Assembly (NCBI GenBank): GCA_963801505.1
Contig: CAWDEY010000009.1
Span: 62,001-126,000, forward strand
Direction of reading: 5' to 3'
DNA: 64,000 nucleotides
Source: JAOUFP01 sp963801505
GTDB taxonomy: Bacteria > Nitrospirota > Thermodesulfovibrionia > Thermodesulfovibrionales > UBA6898
Part shown: positions 44,486 through 53,469 of the stretch, piece by piece
Layout of the letters: every line of letters begins with the position of its first letter
How positions within the stretch are numbered: the first letter of the stretch is position 1
Position numbers and translations under genes: made by a program
The notes under the pieces: generated by a model
The model's input: the letters and a program-made list of their open reading frames with translations, nothing else
Database searches by the model: none
What the model was told of the DNA's origin: nothing

Positions 44486-44682
44486 GAACCACAGAGAACA
44501 CAGAGAAAAGAATGTATTTTGATAAGCAAAGAAAATATTTAAAACAAGTGCAGATAAATCAAAGGCTTTTCTCACAGGGAAATGGCCTAGAGGAAAAAGA
44601 CAGAGGTCACAGAGAGGATAAGGCTTTAAGGCAGTTAAACTGTTCTTAATACTATCTCTGTGTTCTCTGTGGTTAATTTTTG
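44486..44682. repeat. R2-type element
   Basis: It opens gaaccacagagaacacagag and closes with ctctgtgttctctgtggtta; about 197 bp with the inner tggcctagaggaaaaagaca block. It lacks clear CCTAAAAA ends, so a diverged member. Confidence 0.65.
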
Positions 44683-44701
44683 ATAATAGCAAGGAGATAC
44701 A

Positions 44702-45634
44702 ATGAATATTTATATTTCAGGCTCAATGGCCTATGACAGGATAATGGACTTTCCAGGGTCCTTTGCGGATTATATACTGCCGGAGAAGATCCATGTCCTG
44801 AATGTCTGCTTTAACGTCACAAGCCTGCAGGAGAAGTTCGGAGGCACTGCTGGCAATATTGCCTATTCCCTCGGATTGCTTGGCGAACGGCCGTTTATCA
44901 TAGCTACAATAGGCAAGGACCATGGCCCTTATTTCTCCTGGCTGAAGCAAAACGGCCTCTCAGTGGAAGGGATCGAAATCATCCCTGACGAATTCACTGC
45001 CGGTGCATACATAACAACAGATAAGTCCGACAACCAGATAACAGGCTTTAACCCCGGGGCCATGAAGAGGGCCACCGGCTTTGACCTCGGCAATGCAGAT
45101 CCAGGGGATTCGGTCGTCCTCATCGCACCGGGAAACCTCGAAGACATGCTCGGCTACGCTGCTGCCTGCCGCGAAAAAGGCATACGCTTTATATGCGACC
45201 CGGGACAGTCGCTCACCCTCTGGACCGGGGAACAGCTCAGGGAATGGATCAAAGGTTCTATGATGCTTATCACCAATGACTATGAGCTTGAGGTGATCAT
45301 GAAGATGACCGGCCTTAATAAAGCTGATATACTCGGCCTTACCGGAATGATTATTACGACCCTTGGAGAACACGGGTCATTGATCTCGGCAAACGAAAAG
45401 GACATGCAGGTGCCTGTGGCAAAGGTCTCGGATGTCCTTGATCCAACCGGGGCAGGCGACGCGTACCGGTCAGGGCTGCTGAAAGGCCTGGCACTGGGCA
45501 AGGGCATCAAAACAGCTGCACAGATGGGGGCGGTAGCCGCAACCTACGCCATTGAGAAATACGGCACCCAGGAGCATCATTTTACGTTTGAGGATTTTGC
45601 CGAAAGATACAAAGCTAATTTTGGCGAGCTATAG
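44702..45634 (+). CDS. PfkB-family carbohydrate/nucleoside kinase
   Basis: 310 residues. Ribokinase fold with a GGTAGNIAYSLGLLG substrate/Gly-Gly hinge and the catalytic DPTGAGDAYRSGLLKGLALG anion-hole motif. The N-terminus MNIYISGSMAYDRIMDFPG is close to adenosine-kinase-like PfkB proteins of anaerobes. Likely phosphorylates a sugar or nucleoside. GCAAGGAGAT precedes the ATG. No sugar operon is nearby, so the substrate is open. Confidence 0.88.
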   Translation: MNIYISGSMAYDRIMDFPGSFADYILPEKIHVLNVCFNVTSLQEKFGGTAGNIAYSLGLLGERPFIIATIGKDHGPYFSWLKQNGLSVEGIEIIPDEFTAGAYITTDKSDNQITGFNPGAMKRATGFDLGNADPGDSVVLIAPGNLEDMLGYAAACREKGIRFICDPGQSLTLWTGEQLREWIKGSMMLITNDYELEVIMKMTGLNKADILGLTGMIITTLGEHGSLISANEKDMQVPVAKVSDVLDPTGAGDAYRSGLLKGLALGKGIKTAAQMGAVAATYAIEKYGTQEHHFTFEDFAERYKANFGEL

Positions 45635-45728
45635 AGGCGACTATAACACAAAGCCTTCCGAATCCCGCAATGTCAAACCTGGCCGCGTTTATGCCCTTAG
45701 ATTCTTTTGACAACTAAAAGGTTGTGAA

Positions 45729-46478
45729 TTAAGCTTTTTGAGATATGTATGTCTTTTCCTGTTCTTCCCATATGTCCCGGGCAAGGTATTCCTTAATAAA
45801 GACTTTCAAGGCAGCAGCAGAACTCGGGGACACATTTCTGAATTCAATCGCCATGCCGGGCGACACCCTGAACAAATCGGAAAAAAGCCCTTTCACATAA
45901 ATTACTCTGCCACTGAATGTCATAGGAGCTATCCCCTTCAGAGGTATGGACACTTCAAGTTCTGTAGACACTGCATAGGGTTCTTTTTTCCTTATAAAAA
46001 CACCGCCTTCTGACAATGATTCGGCAAAAAATTCCTGAGTCGTGCCGTTGCATGCAACAGACACCTTTTCGTTAAAGGGAATTCTCAGATGCTTTCTTGT
46101 GAAGCCCATAGGCTTGAATATGCACTTTTGCAGGACTTCGTGCAGTTCTTCTATCTGAACAGGCTTGTGCAAAGTACCGCAGCAGTTGAATTTCCTGGAT
46201 GCGAGCAGCGAATCCTCATCCGCGGACATCATGACTATATTGAATGGGACCTGCTGCTCTGAGTGCACATATCTGAGAACAGAAATGCCATCAAGCATCG
46301 GCATCAGACAATCCAACAAAACGAGGTCCGGCTGCGTCAGCTTGATCAGCTTTAAGACCTCGATCCCGTTTTCCGCCATGATGACTTTAAAACCCATCCT
46401 CCTTAAAAGGATGCCCATGTACATCAAAAAAGACTGGTTGTCATCAGCAAGGAGAATCTTTTTTCTTCCGCATTCCAT
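45729..46478 (-). CDS. Response regulator with a C-terminal PilZ domain
   Basis: 249 residues from ATG 46478. Receiver domain (KILLADDNQSFLMYMGILLR, phospho-acceptor in LVLLDCLMPMLDG, Lys in LHKPVQIEEL) followed by PilZ at about 130-240. PilZ has RKHLRIPF for the RxxxR c-di-GMP contact and ESLSEGGVF for D/N-x-S-x-x-G, with Ser replacing the Asp/Asn. It should link phosphorylation to c-di-GMP reading. The end of HD-GYP provides its GAGGG ribosome site, 4 bases upstream. Confidence 0.9.
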   Translation of the reverse strand: MECGRKKILLADDNQSFLMYMGILLRRMGFKVIMAENGIEVLKLIKLTQPDLVLLDCLMPMLDGISVLRYVHSEQQVPFNIVMMSADEDSLLASRKFNCCGTLHKPVQIEELHEVLQKCIFKPMGFTRKHLRIPFNEKVSVACNGTTQEFFAESLSEGGVFIRKKEPYAVSTELEVSIPLKGIAPMTFSGRVIYVKGLFSDLFRVSPGMAIEFRNVSPSSAAALKVFIKEYLARDIWEEQEKTYISQKA

Positions 46479-46482
46479 TGTC

Positions 46483-47151
46483 CTATCCCTCAAAGTCCAT
46501 CCGCTTGGTGGACAACAGCCAGTCCTTTTGAGAATCCAGCACCCTTATCCACGCATCCACCACTGACGGGTCGAACTGAGTGCCTGTATTTTTTAGTAGC
46601 TCCGATAGTGCCTGTTCAATGCTTATCGAGGGACAGTAAGGCCTCTCCTCAGTCATAGCGTCAAAGGCATCTGCAACGTAAATGATCCTTGACCCGATAG
46701 GAATTTTATCGCCCCTGAGTCTGTCGGGGTAGCCGGTCCCGTCCATTCTTTCATGATGGTGCTTTACCATCAAGGCCACATTTTCGAAATGCTTTATGCC
46801 CCTCAGGATATCCGCCCCCTGTACAGGATGTTTTTTTACGATATTGTACTCATTCTCAGAGAGTTCACCAGCCTTTTCCAGGATACTGCCAGAGGTGCCG
46901 ATCTTTCCGATATCATGCAAAAGAGAGGCGATGGTTATTTCTTTCTTCAGTCCTTCGCTCAGTTTCATTTCGCAGGCAATCTCCTGGGCAAAGGCGGTCA
47001 CCCGCTCGGAGTGGCCTCTGGTCCACGGACTCTTGGCCTCGAGGGCGTTTACCATAGCCTTAACAAAACCCATAAAAAGGTCTTCGAGTTCGTAGTAGGC
47101 CCGTGACAGCTCGCTAAAGGTTTTGTAGGATACATTCTCCATGTTTGTCAC
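46483..47151 (-). CDS. HD-GYP c-di-GMP phosphodiesterase
   Basis: 222 residues, a stand-alone HD-GYP domain. GHSERVTAFAQEIA, LLHDIGKIGTSG and HHERMDGTGYPDRL (the GYP loop) are intact, so active hydrolysis of c-di-GMP is expected. No receiver or sensor domain is attached. GTG 47151 or ATG 47142 may be the start. It is paired with the receiver-PilZ gene, forming a small sense-and-degrade unit. Confidence 0.9.
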   Translation of the reverse strand: MTNMENVSYKTFSELSRAYYELEDLFMGFVKAMVNALEAKSPWTRGHSERVTAFAQEIACEMKLSEGLKKEITIASLLHDIGKIGTSGSILEKAGELSENEYNIVKKHPVQGADILRGIKHFENVALMVKHHHERMDGTGYPDRLRGDKIPIGSRIIYVADAFDAMTEERPYCPSISIEQALSELLKNTGTQFDPSVVDAWIRVLDSQKDWLLSTKRMDFEG

Positions 47152-47330
47152 AATGCATTAAATGAAATAAAAAAAGAGATATCAGCCTTGCAGAAGCTCC
47201 CCTCTTCTGTAAAGCAGCCACTGATTACAGCTGTATCATATTGGAAACGTCGGGAAATTTCAATAGCGGGAACAAAATTCTTCGTTCTTTTGTCTAAGGA
47301 CTAAAGGTCTCTTAAAGAAAGGAGAAAAAA

Positions 47331-48131
47331 ATGCGTTACGTGATCATTGTCTTACTTGCAGCCGTAGTACTGTTGTCCGCTGTACCGGGCTTTCCTGACG
47401 GAGGAGGCAGCGTAAATGTAGAAGTCGTATCTGATAGCGGGGGCCTGCTTTCGCTGATACCGTACAGGACCCTTGAAACAGGCGGCACGCGTGTCATCAA
47501 GAAATATCTTGAGGCAAAGAGGGGAGAAAATTACAGTATAGTAATCAGGAACAACCTCCGACAGAGGATAGGGGTTGTTATAGCTGTCGACGGGAGGAAC
47601 ATCATAAACGGCCAAAAGTCATCACTCAGGGGCAGTGAGATAATGTATATTGTGGGCCCGTACAGCTCTTCAAAACTGGAGGGCTGGAGGACGAACAATG
47701 ACACGGTGCACAGGTTCTATTTCACTGATGTCAAAGATTCTTACGCCTCAAGGACATTTGCGGACACTTCCGCAATTGGCGTTATAGCTGTAGCAGTATT
47801 CCTTGAAAAACAAAGGCCAGCGGTCTTATACGATAAGAATGTGCTCAGCGGAAAAGCGGCCCCGGCGCCCGGGGCTGCCGCAGGGAGCAGAATGCAGAAA
47901 CAGGAGAGCGATGCAGCAGGGACTGGCTTTGGAGATAAAACTTACTCACCTGTGGTAAAGGTAGAGTTCGAACCTGAAGGCGTGCCATATGAAAGGTTTC
48001 TCATAAAATATGAATGGAGAGAAATGCTCTGCAGAAAAGGGGTCCTCAACTGCCTGGACGATGAGAAGAACAGGATCTGGGACTACGATATGGAATATTC
48101 TCCCTATCCTCCGGGATATTCTGGCCGCTGA
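47331..48131 (+). CDS. Secreted protein of unknown function
   Basis: 266 residues. Signal peptide MRYVIIVLLAAVVLLSAVPG ends near PGFPDGG. The mature part is beta-rich (SIVIRNNLRQRIGVVIAVDG, MYIVGPYSSSKLEGWRTNND) with an Ala/Pro-rich linker (about 179-192) and a short C-terminal domain (YERFLIKYEWREMLCRKGVL). The family is not recognised. GGAGAAAAAA before the ATG. A strong hairpin follows the stop. Confidence 0.65.
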   Translation: MRYVIIVLLAAVVLLSAVPGFPDGGGSVNVEVVSDSGGLLSLIPYRTLETGGTRVIKKYLEAKRGENYSIVIRNNLRQRIGVVIAVDGRNIINGQKSSLRGSEIMYIVGPYSSSKLEGWRTNNDTVHRFYFTDVKDSYASRTFADTSAIGVIAVAVFLEKQRPAVLYDKNVLSGKAAPAPGAAAGSRMQKQESDAAGTGFGDKTYSPVVKVEFEPEGVPYERFLIKYEWREMLCRKGVLNCLDDEKNRIWDYDMEYSPYPPGYSGR

Positions 48132-48157
48132 TATAAGGGGAGAGAAAACCGTAAAAC

Positions 48158-48196
48158 GGGCAAGAGGGGTCTTGTGCTATAAGGCCCCTCTTGCCT
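48158..48196 (+). terminator. Hairpin after the secreted-protein gene
   Basis: gcaagaggggtctt pairs with aaggcccctcttgc, 14 bp with one G-T pair and a 7-base loop. No T-run follows, so termination may be factor-assisted or the hairpin may serve mRNA stability. Confidence 0.55.
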
Positions 48197-48340
48197 GCGA
48201 TTCAATATCGATCAGGGGTCAGGCTGGAACTGTTCCTCAGCTGACCTTGATACTGTTACCAACTCCCTGAAGCTCCACCTCCGCGCGGTGAGCATCAAGA
48301 AAAAACCTGGCAAACTTCGGAAACAAGACGCACAGCAGGG

Positions 48341-48376
48341 CGCAAGCTCTGGATTGTCCGGTCAAGCCGGATAATG
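48341..48376. repeat. R3-type fragment
   Basis: cgcaagctctggattgtccggtcaagccgg, then ataatgac. Short partial copy. Confidence 0.45.
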
Positions 48377-48476
48377 ACGAAATTGCGATATTTAATTGCC
48401 GAAGTAATAATAATGCAGATCTTGTTTTCCATATAATCTGTTATAATTTTTCAGCCATATTTTTAAGGAGGGATAT

Positions 48477-49744
48477 ATGAAATATAGCGAAGCTGATGCG
48501 GAGTTCCAGCAGAGATTAAGGGCTGAAATTGGCGCATGGCTGGAGAAGGGCTTCATATCAGATAAACAGAGGGACCAGATACTCTCACATTACAGCGCTA
48601 TGCAGGAAGTCCACGCGAAGGCAGGTTCAGGGAAACTCATCACTGTAATATCTGTCTTAGGCTCCATACTTGTCGGCCTTGGAATAATCCTTTTTGTGGC
48701 ATCAAACTGGCAAGTCATACCAAGATGGGGCAAAGTCATATTGCTGTTTTCAACCATGTTCATAACATACGGCATTGGATATTTCCTGAGATACACGAGA
48801 AAAAATTATCCGAAGGTCGGCGCAGCGCTAATATTCCTGGGGACAATGGCATATGGCGCGAATATTTATCTTATCGCTCAGATTTACAACATAAGCGTCC
48901 ATTATCCCAATGGAGAACTACTTTGGGTGCTGGGTACATTGCCCCTTGCGTATGTCCTGGGTCCAGGTCCATACTCGGTCTCGCGCTTATCAATCTTCTC
49001 GTATGGCTTGGCATGGAGGCGAGTTTCTGGATAAGAGCAGAAAGCAGTTATGCGACATTTCATTTCTATTTCCCCCTGTATTTTATGACAGGCCTTACGC
49101 TTTGGGTGACCGGAATGCTGCATAGCGGCAGTGAAAGGCTCAAAGGTCAGGCTGGGCCATATATGATGCTCGGGATATTTCTGACAATGCTGTCGTGGTA
49201 TATATTTACATTTGATGAAATATTCAGGATGGACCTCGGGACTGGTTCGCTTATCATATTTTATGCCGCAATAGCAGTAGTATTTGTTGTCATGACAATC
49301 TGTTATTTGTTCTTTTCAAAAGACAAAAAGAAATGGTGGGCACTTGAGCTGGGTATCCTGTTTTTCATAATGGTTTCATTAATATTGCTTACATATCATA
49401 ATCCCGGTGCAAGGGAATACCTGCAAAATGCAGTCCCTCAAAAATATGAGACACATGAAAACTTTGTAAGTATTATGACCCTGCTTTCGAACATTCTTTT
49501 TGCCGCAGCAATAATAGGGATGATCTTTATGGGGTTTGCAAGGAAATCTATCGTCTATATCAATTTCGGACTGCTCTTTTTTGTCCTTGATGTGATAGCA
49601 AGATATTTCGATTTTTTCTGGAAGATGCTTCCCCGCTCATTGTTCTTTATCATAGGCGGACTGCTTCTTATGGCAGGAGGGGTCTTCCTTGAGAGAAAAC
49701 GAAAAAGGATACTTTCGTCCTTTAACATGAAGGAGGTCTCCTGA
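48477..49744 (+). pseudogene. DUF2157 membrane protein, frameshifted
   Basis: Frame 1 gives MKYSEADAEFQQRLRAEIGA and DUF2157 membrane spans up to ...LGTLPLAYVLG at about 48960. The true continuation is in another frame: SRSILGLALINLLVWLGMEA to 49744. One lost base in ctgggtccagg explains it. Joined, the protein is about 422 residues with at least ten spans, normal for DUF2157. The partner GDYXXLXY gene follows after one base, a pairing known for this family. A sequencing error or recent mutation is equally possible. Confidence 0.8.
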
Positions 49745-49745
49745 G

Positions 49746-50540
49746 ATGAGGAACAAATTTATAGCCATAATTCTTATCCAGACCATTCTCCTTGCCGGCA
49801 TCATCCTCTACAGACAGCACTGGATATCCACAGGCGACAAGGTCCTCCTAAAGACACTGCCTGTTGATCCATGGAACATGTTCCGGGGGGATTATATGAC
49901 CTTCAGATACGAGATCTCAGAAATAAATGCAACTGCGCTTAAGGTGCAGGATGTCTATAAAACAAACGATAAAGTCTTTGTTGTCCTGCAGAAAACTGAC
50001 GACGGCACTTACAAATATGCTGACTTAAAGAAGAACCGGCCCACAGCAGGCAAATTCATACAGGGCAGGGTCACAAATGTCGTTGATAAAAGCAGATGGG
50101 TCGTTACTGTACAGGACGATACAGGACAGACACAGAATTTTGAGGTCCAATGGTATTTAGGGGTCAAAAAAGGAGACCGTGCCCTGTTTTGCAAGTCAGA
50201 ATTCGGCGGGATTATGCATTACAGATTGGATGGCAATTCACAGCCGAGGTGCGGAAAGAACGATGAAAGTTTTGAAGGTGTTGTTACAAATTCACAGGAG
50301 TTTAAAGAAAAGATAATAAATGTGGAATACGGGATAGAGCACTACTTTGTTGAAGAAGGCCATGGAAGCGTGGCCGCGTTACTGGAGCAGCAGCAAAACC
50401 AGGGCACTCCCCCTGCCCAACAGGGAGTTGTACCTCAAAGGAACAGCAACAGGCATCAACTGACTGTCGAGGTTGCGCTCAGGGATGACGGCAAGGGTCT
50501 GATATCAGGGATATTCATTGACGGGAAAGCAATAAGGTAG
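49746..50540 (+). CDS. GDYXXLXY-domain membrane protein
   Basis: 264 residues. One N-terminal membrane anchor (FIAIILIQTILLAGIILY) and a periplasmic domain with the hallmark RGDYMTFRYEI near residue 48. A second copy-like strand group follows (GDRALFCKSEFGGIMHYRLD). An Ala/Gln/Pro linker (LLEQQQNQGTPPAQQG) precedes the C-terminal strand set. Usually encoded next to DUF2157, as here. Function unknown. Confidence 0.85.
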   Translation: MRNKFIAIILIQTILLAGIILYRQHWISTGDKVLLKTLPVDPWNMFRGDYMTFRYEISEINATALKVQDVYKTNDKVFVVLQKTDDGTYKYADLKKNRPTAGKFIQGRVTNVVDKSRWVVTVQDDTGQTQNFEVQWYLGVKKGDRALFCKSEFGGIMHYRLDGNSQPRCGKNDESFEGVVTNSQEFKEKIINVEYGIEHYFVEEGHGSVAALLEQQQNQGTPPAQQGVVPQRNSNRHQLTVEVALRDDGKGLISGIFIDGKAIR

Positions 50541-50671
50541 ACGGGTGGGTCCGGCAGGACTTATTGGTAAAGCTACGCCTGGTATGGAGGGGATTATTGA
50601 AGTAATCTCCAAATTCACTGAAGTGACACATCGATGTTGCGACAGTCCCCTGAACCTGCTACGATTCAATT

Positions 50672-51712
50672 ATGGTCAATGAAGATGCTATAAGGGCATA
50701 CATTTTTCAGCGCTTCAATGATATTGTCAATGTTGATATCCAAAAGCTGGGCTCTGGTGTCCAGGGGTCGGGCTTCCTCGTAGAGATGAAGACGCGGGGA
50801 GGTGATAAATCCTACGTTGTAAAGACCCTTTTAAAGGAAGGTTTCGGACATGATTACCCTTCTGACCGGGCTGCGGTATTTCTCCTTGATCTTGAGACTT
50901 ATAATGATCTGCCAAAGCACGTGAAGGCGGTTGATGTGCTGGCTGAGATGAAGGACGGCTCTGCGAAGTCCATAGGAGGAGGTATTGAATATTATCTTCT
51001 AATGGAAAAGGTCGAAGGGATGGATTATTTTAAAGACCTGAAGTCTTATGCGCATAAAGACAGGCTCGGTCCACAGGACGCCCAAAAGATAACCGCGATG
51101 GCCCTTTATCTAGCCAAGATCCATGCAACAAAAAACGATTCAAAAACACTGTACTGGCGAAAGCTCAGAGATACTGTGGGACATGGTGAATGTCTTATGG
51201 GTGTCTTTGATATCTATCCTGAGGGCGTTGTCCCTTATGAAGTGATGACATCTATAATCAAGAAATCAGTAGACTGGATATACAGGCTCAAACCCCGTTA
51301 CAAAAGGCTCTCGCAGGTGCATGGTGATTTTCATCCAGGCAATATCTGGTTTAAGGACACCAATGATTTCATTCTCCTTGACAGAAGCCGTGGGCCCTGG
51401 GGAGAACCGGCTGATGATGTTACTGCACTGGCGATAAATTATATATTCTTTTCACTTATGGAGCATGGTGACGTAAGAGGCGCATACAGGCAGGGGCTGG
51501 AGCTTTTCTTTAAAGAGTATATAAGGGCCTCAGGGGATGAAGAGATAACAGGTGTGGTCGCTCCGTTTTTTGCCTTCAGGGCAGCTGTTGTTGCCAATCC
51601 GCTATTTTATCCTGAGCTTAGTCCTGAGGCGCGTCAGAAGATCTTTCTCTTTGCAGACAGTGTCCTTTCAAGCGATACATTCTCTGTCGAAATGCTGGAT
51701 AGACTGAATTAA
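50672..51712 (+). CDS. Aminoglycoside-phosphotransferase-like kinase
   Basis: 346 residues. APH/ChoK fold: KLGSGVQGSGFLVEMKTRGG and YVVKTLLKE (ATP lysine), catalytic loop SQVHGDFHPGNIW and metal Asp in ILLDRSRGPWGEPADDVTAL. The family phosphorylates small alcohols, amino-sugars or similar; being a resistance gene is unlikely given the housekeeping context. No neighbours on the same transcript. Confidence 0.85.
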   Translation: MVNEDAIRAYIFQRFNDIVNVDIQKLGSGVQGSGFLVEMKTRGGDKSYVVKTLLKEGFGHDYPSDRAAVFLLDLETYNDLPKHVKAVDVLAEMKDGSAKSIGGGIEYYLLMEKVEGMDYFKDLKSYAHKDRLGPQDAQKITAMALYLAKIHATKNDSKTLYWRKLRDTVGHGECLMGVFDIYPEGVVPYEVMTSIIKKSVDWIYRLKPRYKRLSQVHGDFHPGNIWFKDTNDFILLDRSRGPWGEPADDVTALAINYIFFSLMEHGDVRGAYRQGLELFFKEYIRASGDEEITGVVAPFFAFRAAVVANPLFYPELSPEARQKIFLFADSVLSSDTFSVEMLDRLN

Positions 51713-51749
51713 ACATCTCCGGCCTTATTAACCCTAATGTTGCAAAAAG

Positions 51750-51833
51750 AGATTGCCGCGCTCCGCTCGCAATGACATTAATCTGCGAGTTTACTGGCTG
51801 TCATTGCGAGGAACATAGTGACGAAGCAATCTC
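51750..51833. repeat. Inverted repeat pair (R3-like)
   Basis: gagattgccgcgctccgctc ... gcaatgac on the left and gtcattgcgaggaacatagt then gacgaagcaatctc on the right; the arms are imperfect inverses. A pattern commonly scattered in bacterial genomes. Confidence 0.7.
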
Positions 51834-51970
51834 ATCGGGAGGTCACGAATAGTGAATTCCTCCTTTGTTATTGCAACTATGTTAAAAACGGCGTAGCGTA
51901 AGGCCTTAGTCTTATAGCAAAATGTATTTTATGCAACTGTAAGGTTAACTAAGCGTATACCACAAGTCCC

Positions 51971-52140
51971 GCTGGACACGGTAAATGTCAGGAGTTTAGG
52001 GAAAAATTCCCAAAGGGGGCGGAGGGGGTTGTTTCTTGGTTTCTTCCTCCATGTTGGCTTCACAACCCCCTTTATCCCCCTTTCTTAAGGGGGAATTCCT
52101 GAAATTCCTCCTTCTCAAAGCTAATTTTCCCGTGTCCGGC
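51971..52140. repeat. R6 element with GGACACGG inverted ends
   Basis: The left end gctggacacggtaaatg and right end aattttcccgtgtccggc are near-inverses. Inside, aaagggggcggagggggttg pairs with caaccccctttatccccctt. About 170 bp, shaped like a MITE. Confidence 0.75.
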
Positions 52141-52235
52141 AAAAGATGTGTGTAAAGATCAGTTATCTTAAGAGGACCTCAAAATTTTGCTGGGCATCCT
52201 AAATATATACATGTTATCCTTGTATACTACACTTT

Positions 52236-52276
52236 GCTCATGGAAGACCTCTGTGAACTCTGTGGTTAATTTTTAA
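52236..52276. repeat. R2 half-element
   Basis: atggaagacctctgtgaact then ctgtggttaatttttaa; only the right arm of an R2-type repeat, close to the start of the PPC-domain gene. Confidence 0.5.
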
Positions 52277-52304
52277 TATTATTGGACTACGTTAAGGAGA
52301 TGGC

Positions 52305-52739
52305 ATGAAATATCAGGTGGGCAGACCAGGAAGAATTATTGTGGCGAGATTTGAAGACAGGGAGGATGTGCTTGCTAACCTTGTTGAGATCGCTAAAAAG
52401 GAAGACTTAAAGGCCGCTGTATTTCAGCTTGTCGGCGGCATGAGAGAGGGCAGCATAGTGGTAGGTCCGGAGAAGGACGAGTTCCCGCCAACGCCTATGT
52501 GGAGGCAGCTGGGCGAAAGCCATGAAATTTTCGGATCAGGCACGATCTTCTGGCAGGACGAGGAGCCCAGGATACATTTTCACGGCGCCTTCGGCAAGAG
52601 GGACATGGTAAAGGTCGGATGCCTCAGGGAGAATTCCGAGACATTTTTGGTCCTCGAGGCTGTGATTACAGAACTGGTAGGCATCACTGCAAAGAGGGAA
52701 CTTGACCCTGTCTCAAAGATGGTACTGCTGAAATTATAG
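52305..52739 (+). CDS. PPC/DUF296-domain protein
   Basis: 144 residues, one complete PCC/PPC domain: RPGRIIVARFEDREDVLANL, FQLVGGMREGSIVVGP, GTIFWQDEEPRIHFHGAFGK and VGCLRENSETFLVLEAVITE. In plants this domain is attached to AT-hooks; in bacteria stand-alone forms have an unknown, perhaps ligand-binding, role. The His residues in RIHFHGAFG may bind metal. AAGGAGATGGC precedes the ATG. Confidence 0.88.
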   Translation: MKYQVGRPGRIIVARFEDREDVLANLVEIAKKEDLKAAVFQLVGGMREGSIVVGPEKDEFPPTPMWRQLGESHEIFGSGTIFWQDEEPRIHFHGAFGKRDMVKVGCLRENSETFLVLEAVITELVGITAKRELDPVSKMVLLKL

Positions 52740-52939
52740 AAAGCTGGCTTCTGGCATTGCAAAAATTGTTGTTTACAACTCAAAAAATAGTGTAAAGTAT
52801 CAAGTGCTCGGTTTATAAGCTATTGACTCAGACTGCTGCGGGAAACACACTGAGTTGGGAACAAAGTAAAGCAGGCTGGCCAAACAAAGCAGAGAACATG
52901 GCTCTGATTTTCAGGGCAATCTTTCATAGGAGGTAACAA

Positions 52940-53218
52940 ATGACAAAAGCAGAACTGATCGACAAAATGGCAGGCGCAGCCGAAATTTCAAAGGCCGCTG
53001 CCGGGAAGGCGCTCGACGGCGCCATCGAGGCTATCACAAAGGCAGTAAAGAAGGGCGACAAGGTTTCCCTTGTTGGCTTCGGCACTTTCTCCCAGTCAAA
53101 GAGGAAGGCAAGAAAGGGCAGAAACCCCAGGACAGGAGAGACCATCAAGATTGCGGCCGCTAAACTGCCTAAGTTCTCTGCAGGAAAGACCTTCAAAGAC
53201 ATAGTTAACAACAAATAA
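52940..53218 (+). CDS. hup: HU-family DNA-binding protein
   Basis: 92 residues. Small basic nucleoid protein that bends DNA. MTKAELIDKMAGAAEISKAA, VSLVGFGTFSQSKRKARKGR and NPRTGETIKIAA (the intercalating Pro loop) are standard. AGGAGG 8 bases before the ATG. Ends in an intrinsic terminator at 53240-53275. IHF versus HU cannot be fully separated, but the sequence leans to HU. Confidence 0.95.
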   Translation: MTKAELIDKMAGAAEISKAAAGKALDGAIEAITKAVKKGDKVSLVGFGTFSQSKRKARKGRNPRTGETIKIAAAKLPKFSAGKTFKDIVNNK

Positions 53219-53239
53219 GCCGTAAGGCCCTGAGTTTCT

Positions 53240-53275
53240 AAAAGCCCCGAATGAGCGTTCATCCGGGGCTTTTTT
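53240..53275 (+). terminator. Intrinsic terminator after hup
   Basis: aaaagccccgaatga and ttcatccggggctttttt pair with one mismatch and a short gcg loop, ending in a T-run. Well formed. Confidence 0.9.
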
Positions 53276-53376
53276 AATCACAGCTCTGCATCAGGGTTCC
53301 CCAAATAACTTTTAACTGCAGCTGCGATCCGCCCCATCCCTTCTATGCCTATCTAGTAACCATTGATAAAAGTTTA

Positions 53377-53405
53377 TTGACAACGTTCTCTCTCTTTGAT
53401 AGGAT
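53377..53405 (+). promoter_or_regulatory. Sigma70-type promoter for the SWIB gene
   Basis: TTGACA (53377-53382), 17-base spacer, TAGGAT (53400-53405). Perfect -35 and a 4/6 -10, 65 bases before the start codon. Confidence 0.6.
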
Positions 53406-53469
53406 TTTGAAAGTTCACTATTAGCTCTGCGGCATCATGAAGATGCTAAATATATCAAGGAGGGAACAA

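Larger units (their letters stand above)
51713..52304. other. Repeat-filled gap of about 590 bp
   Basis: Holds no plausible gene. It is built from an R3-like inverted pair (51750-51833), a 170-bp element with GGACACGG ends (51971-52140) and half an R2 element (52236-52276), with the promoter of the PPC-domain gene presumably near its right edge. Confidence 0.6.
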
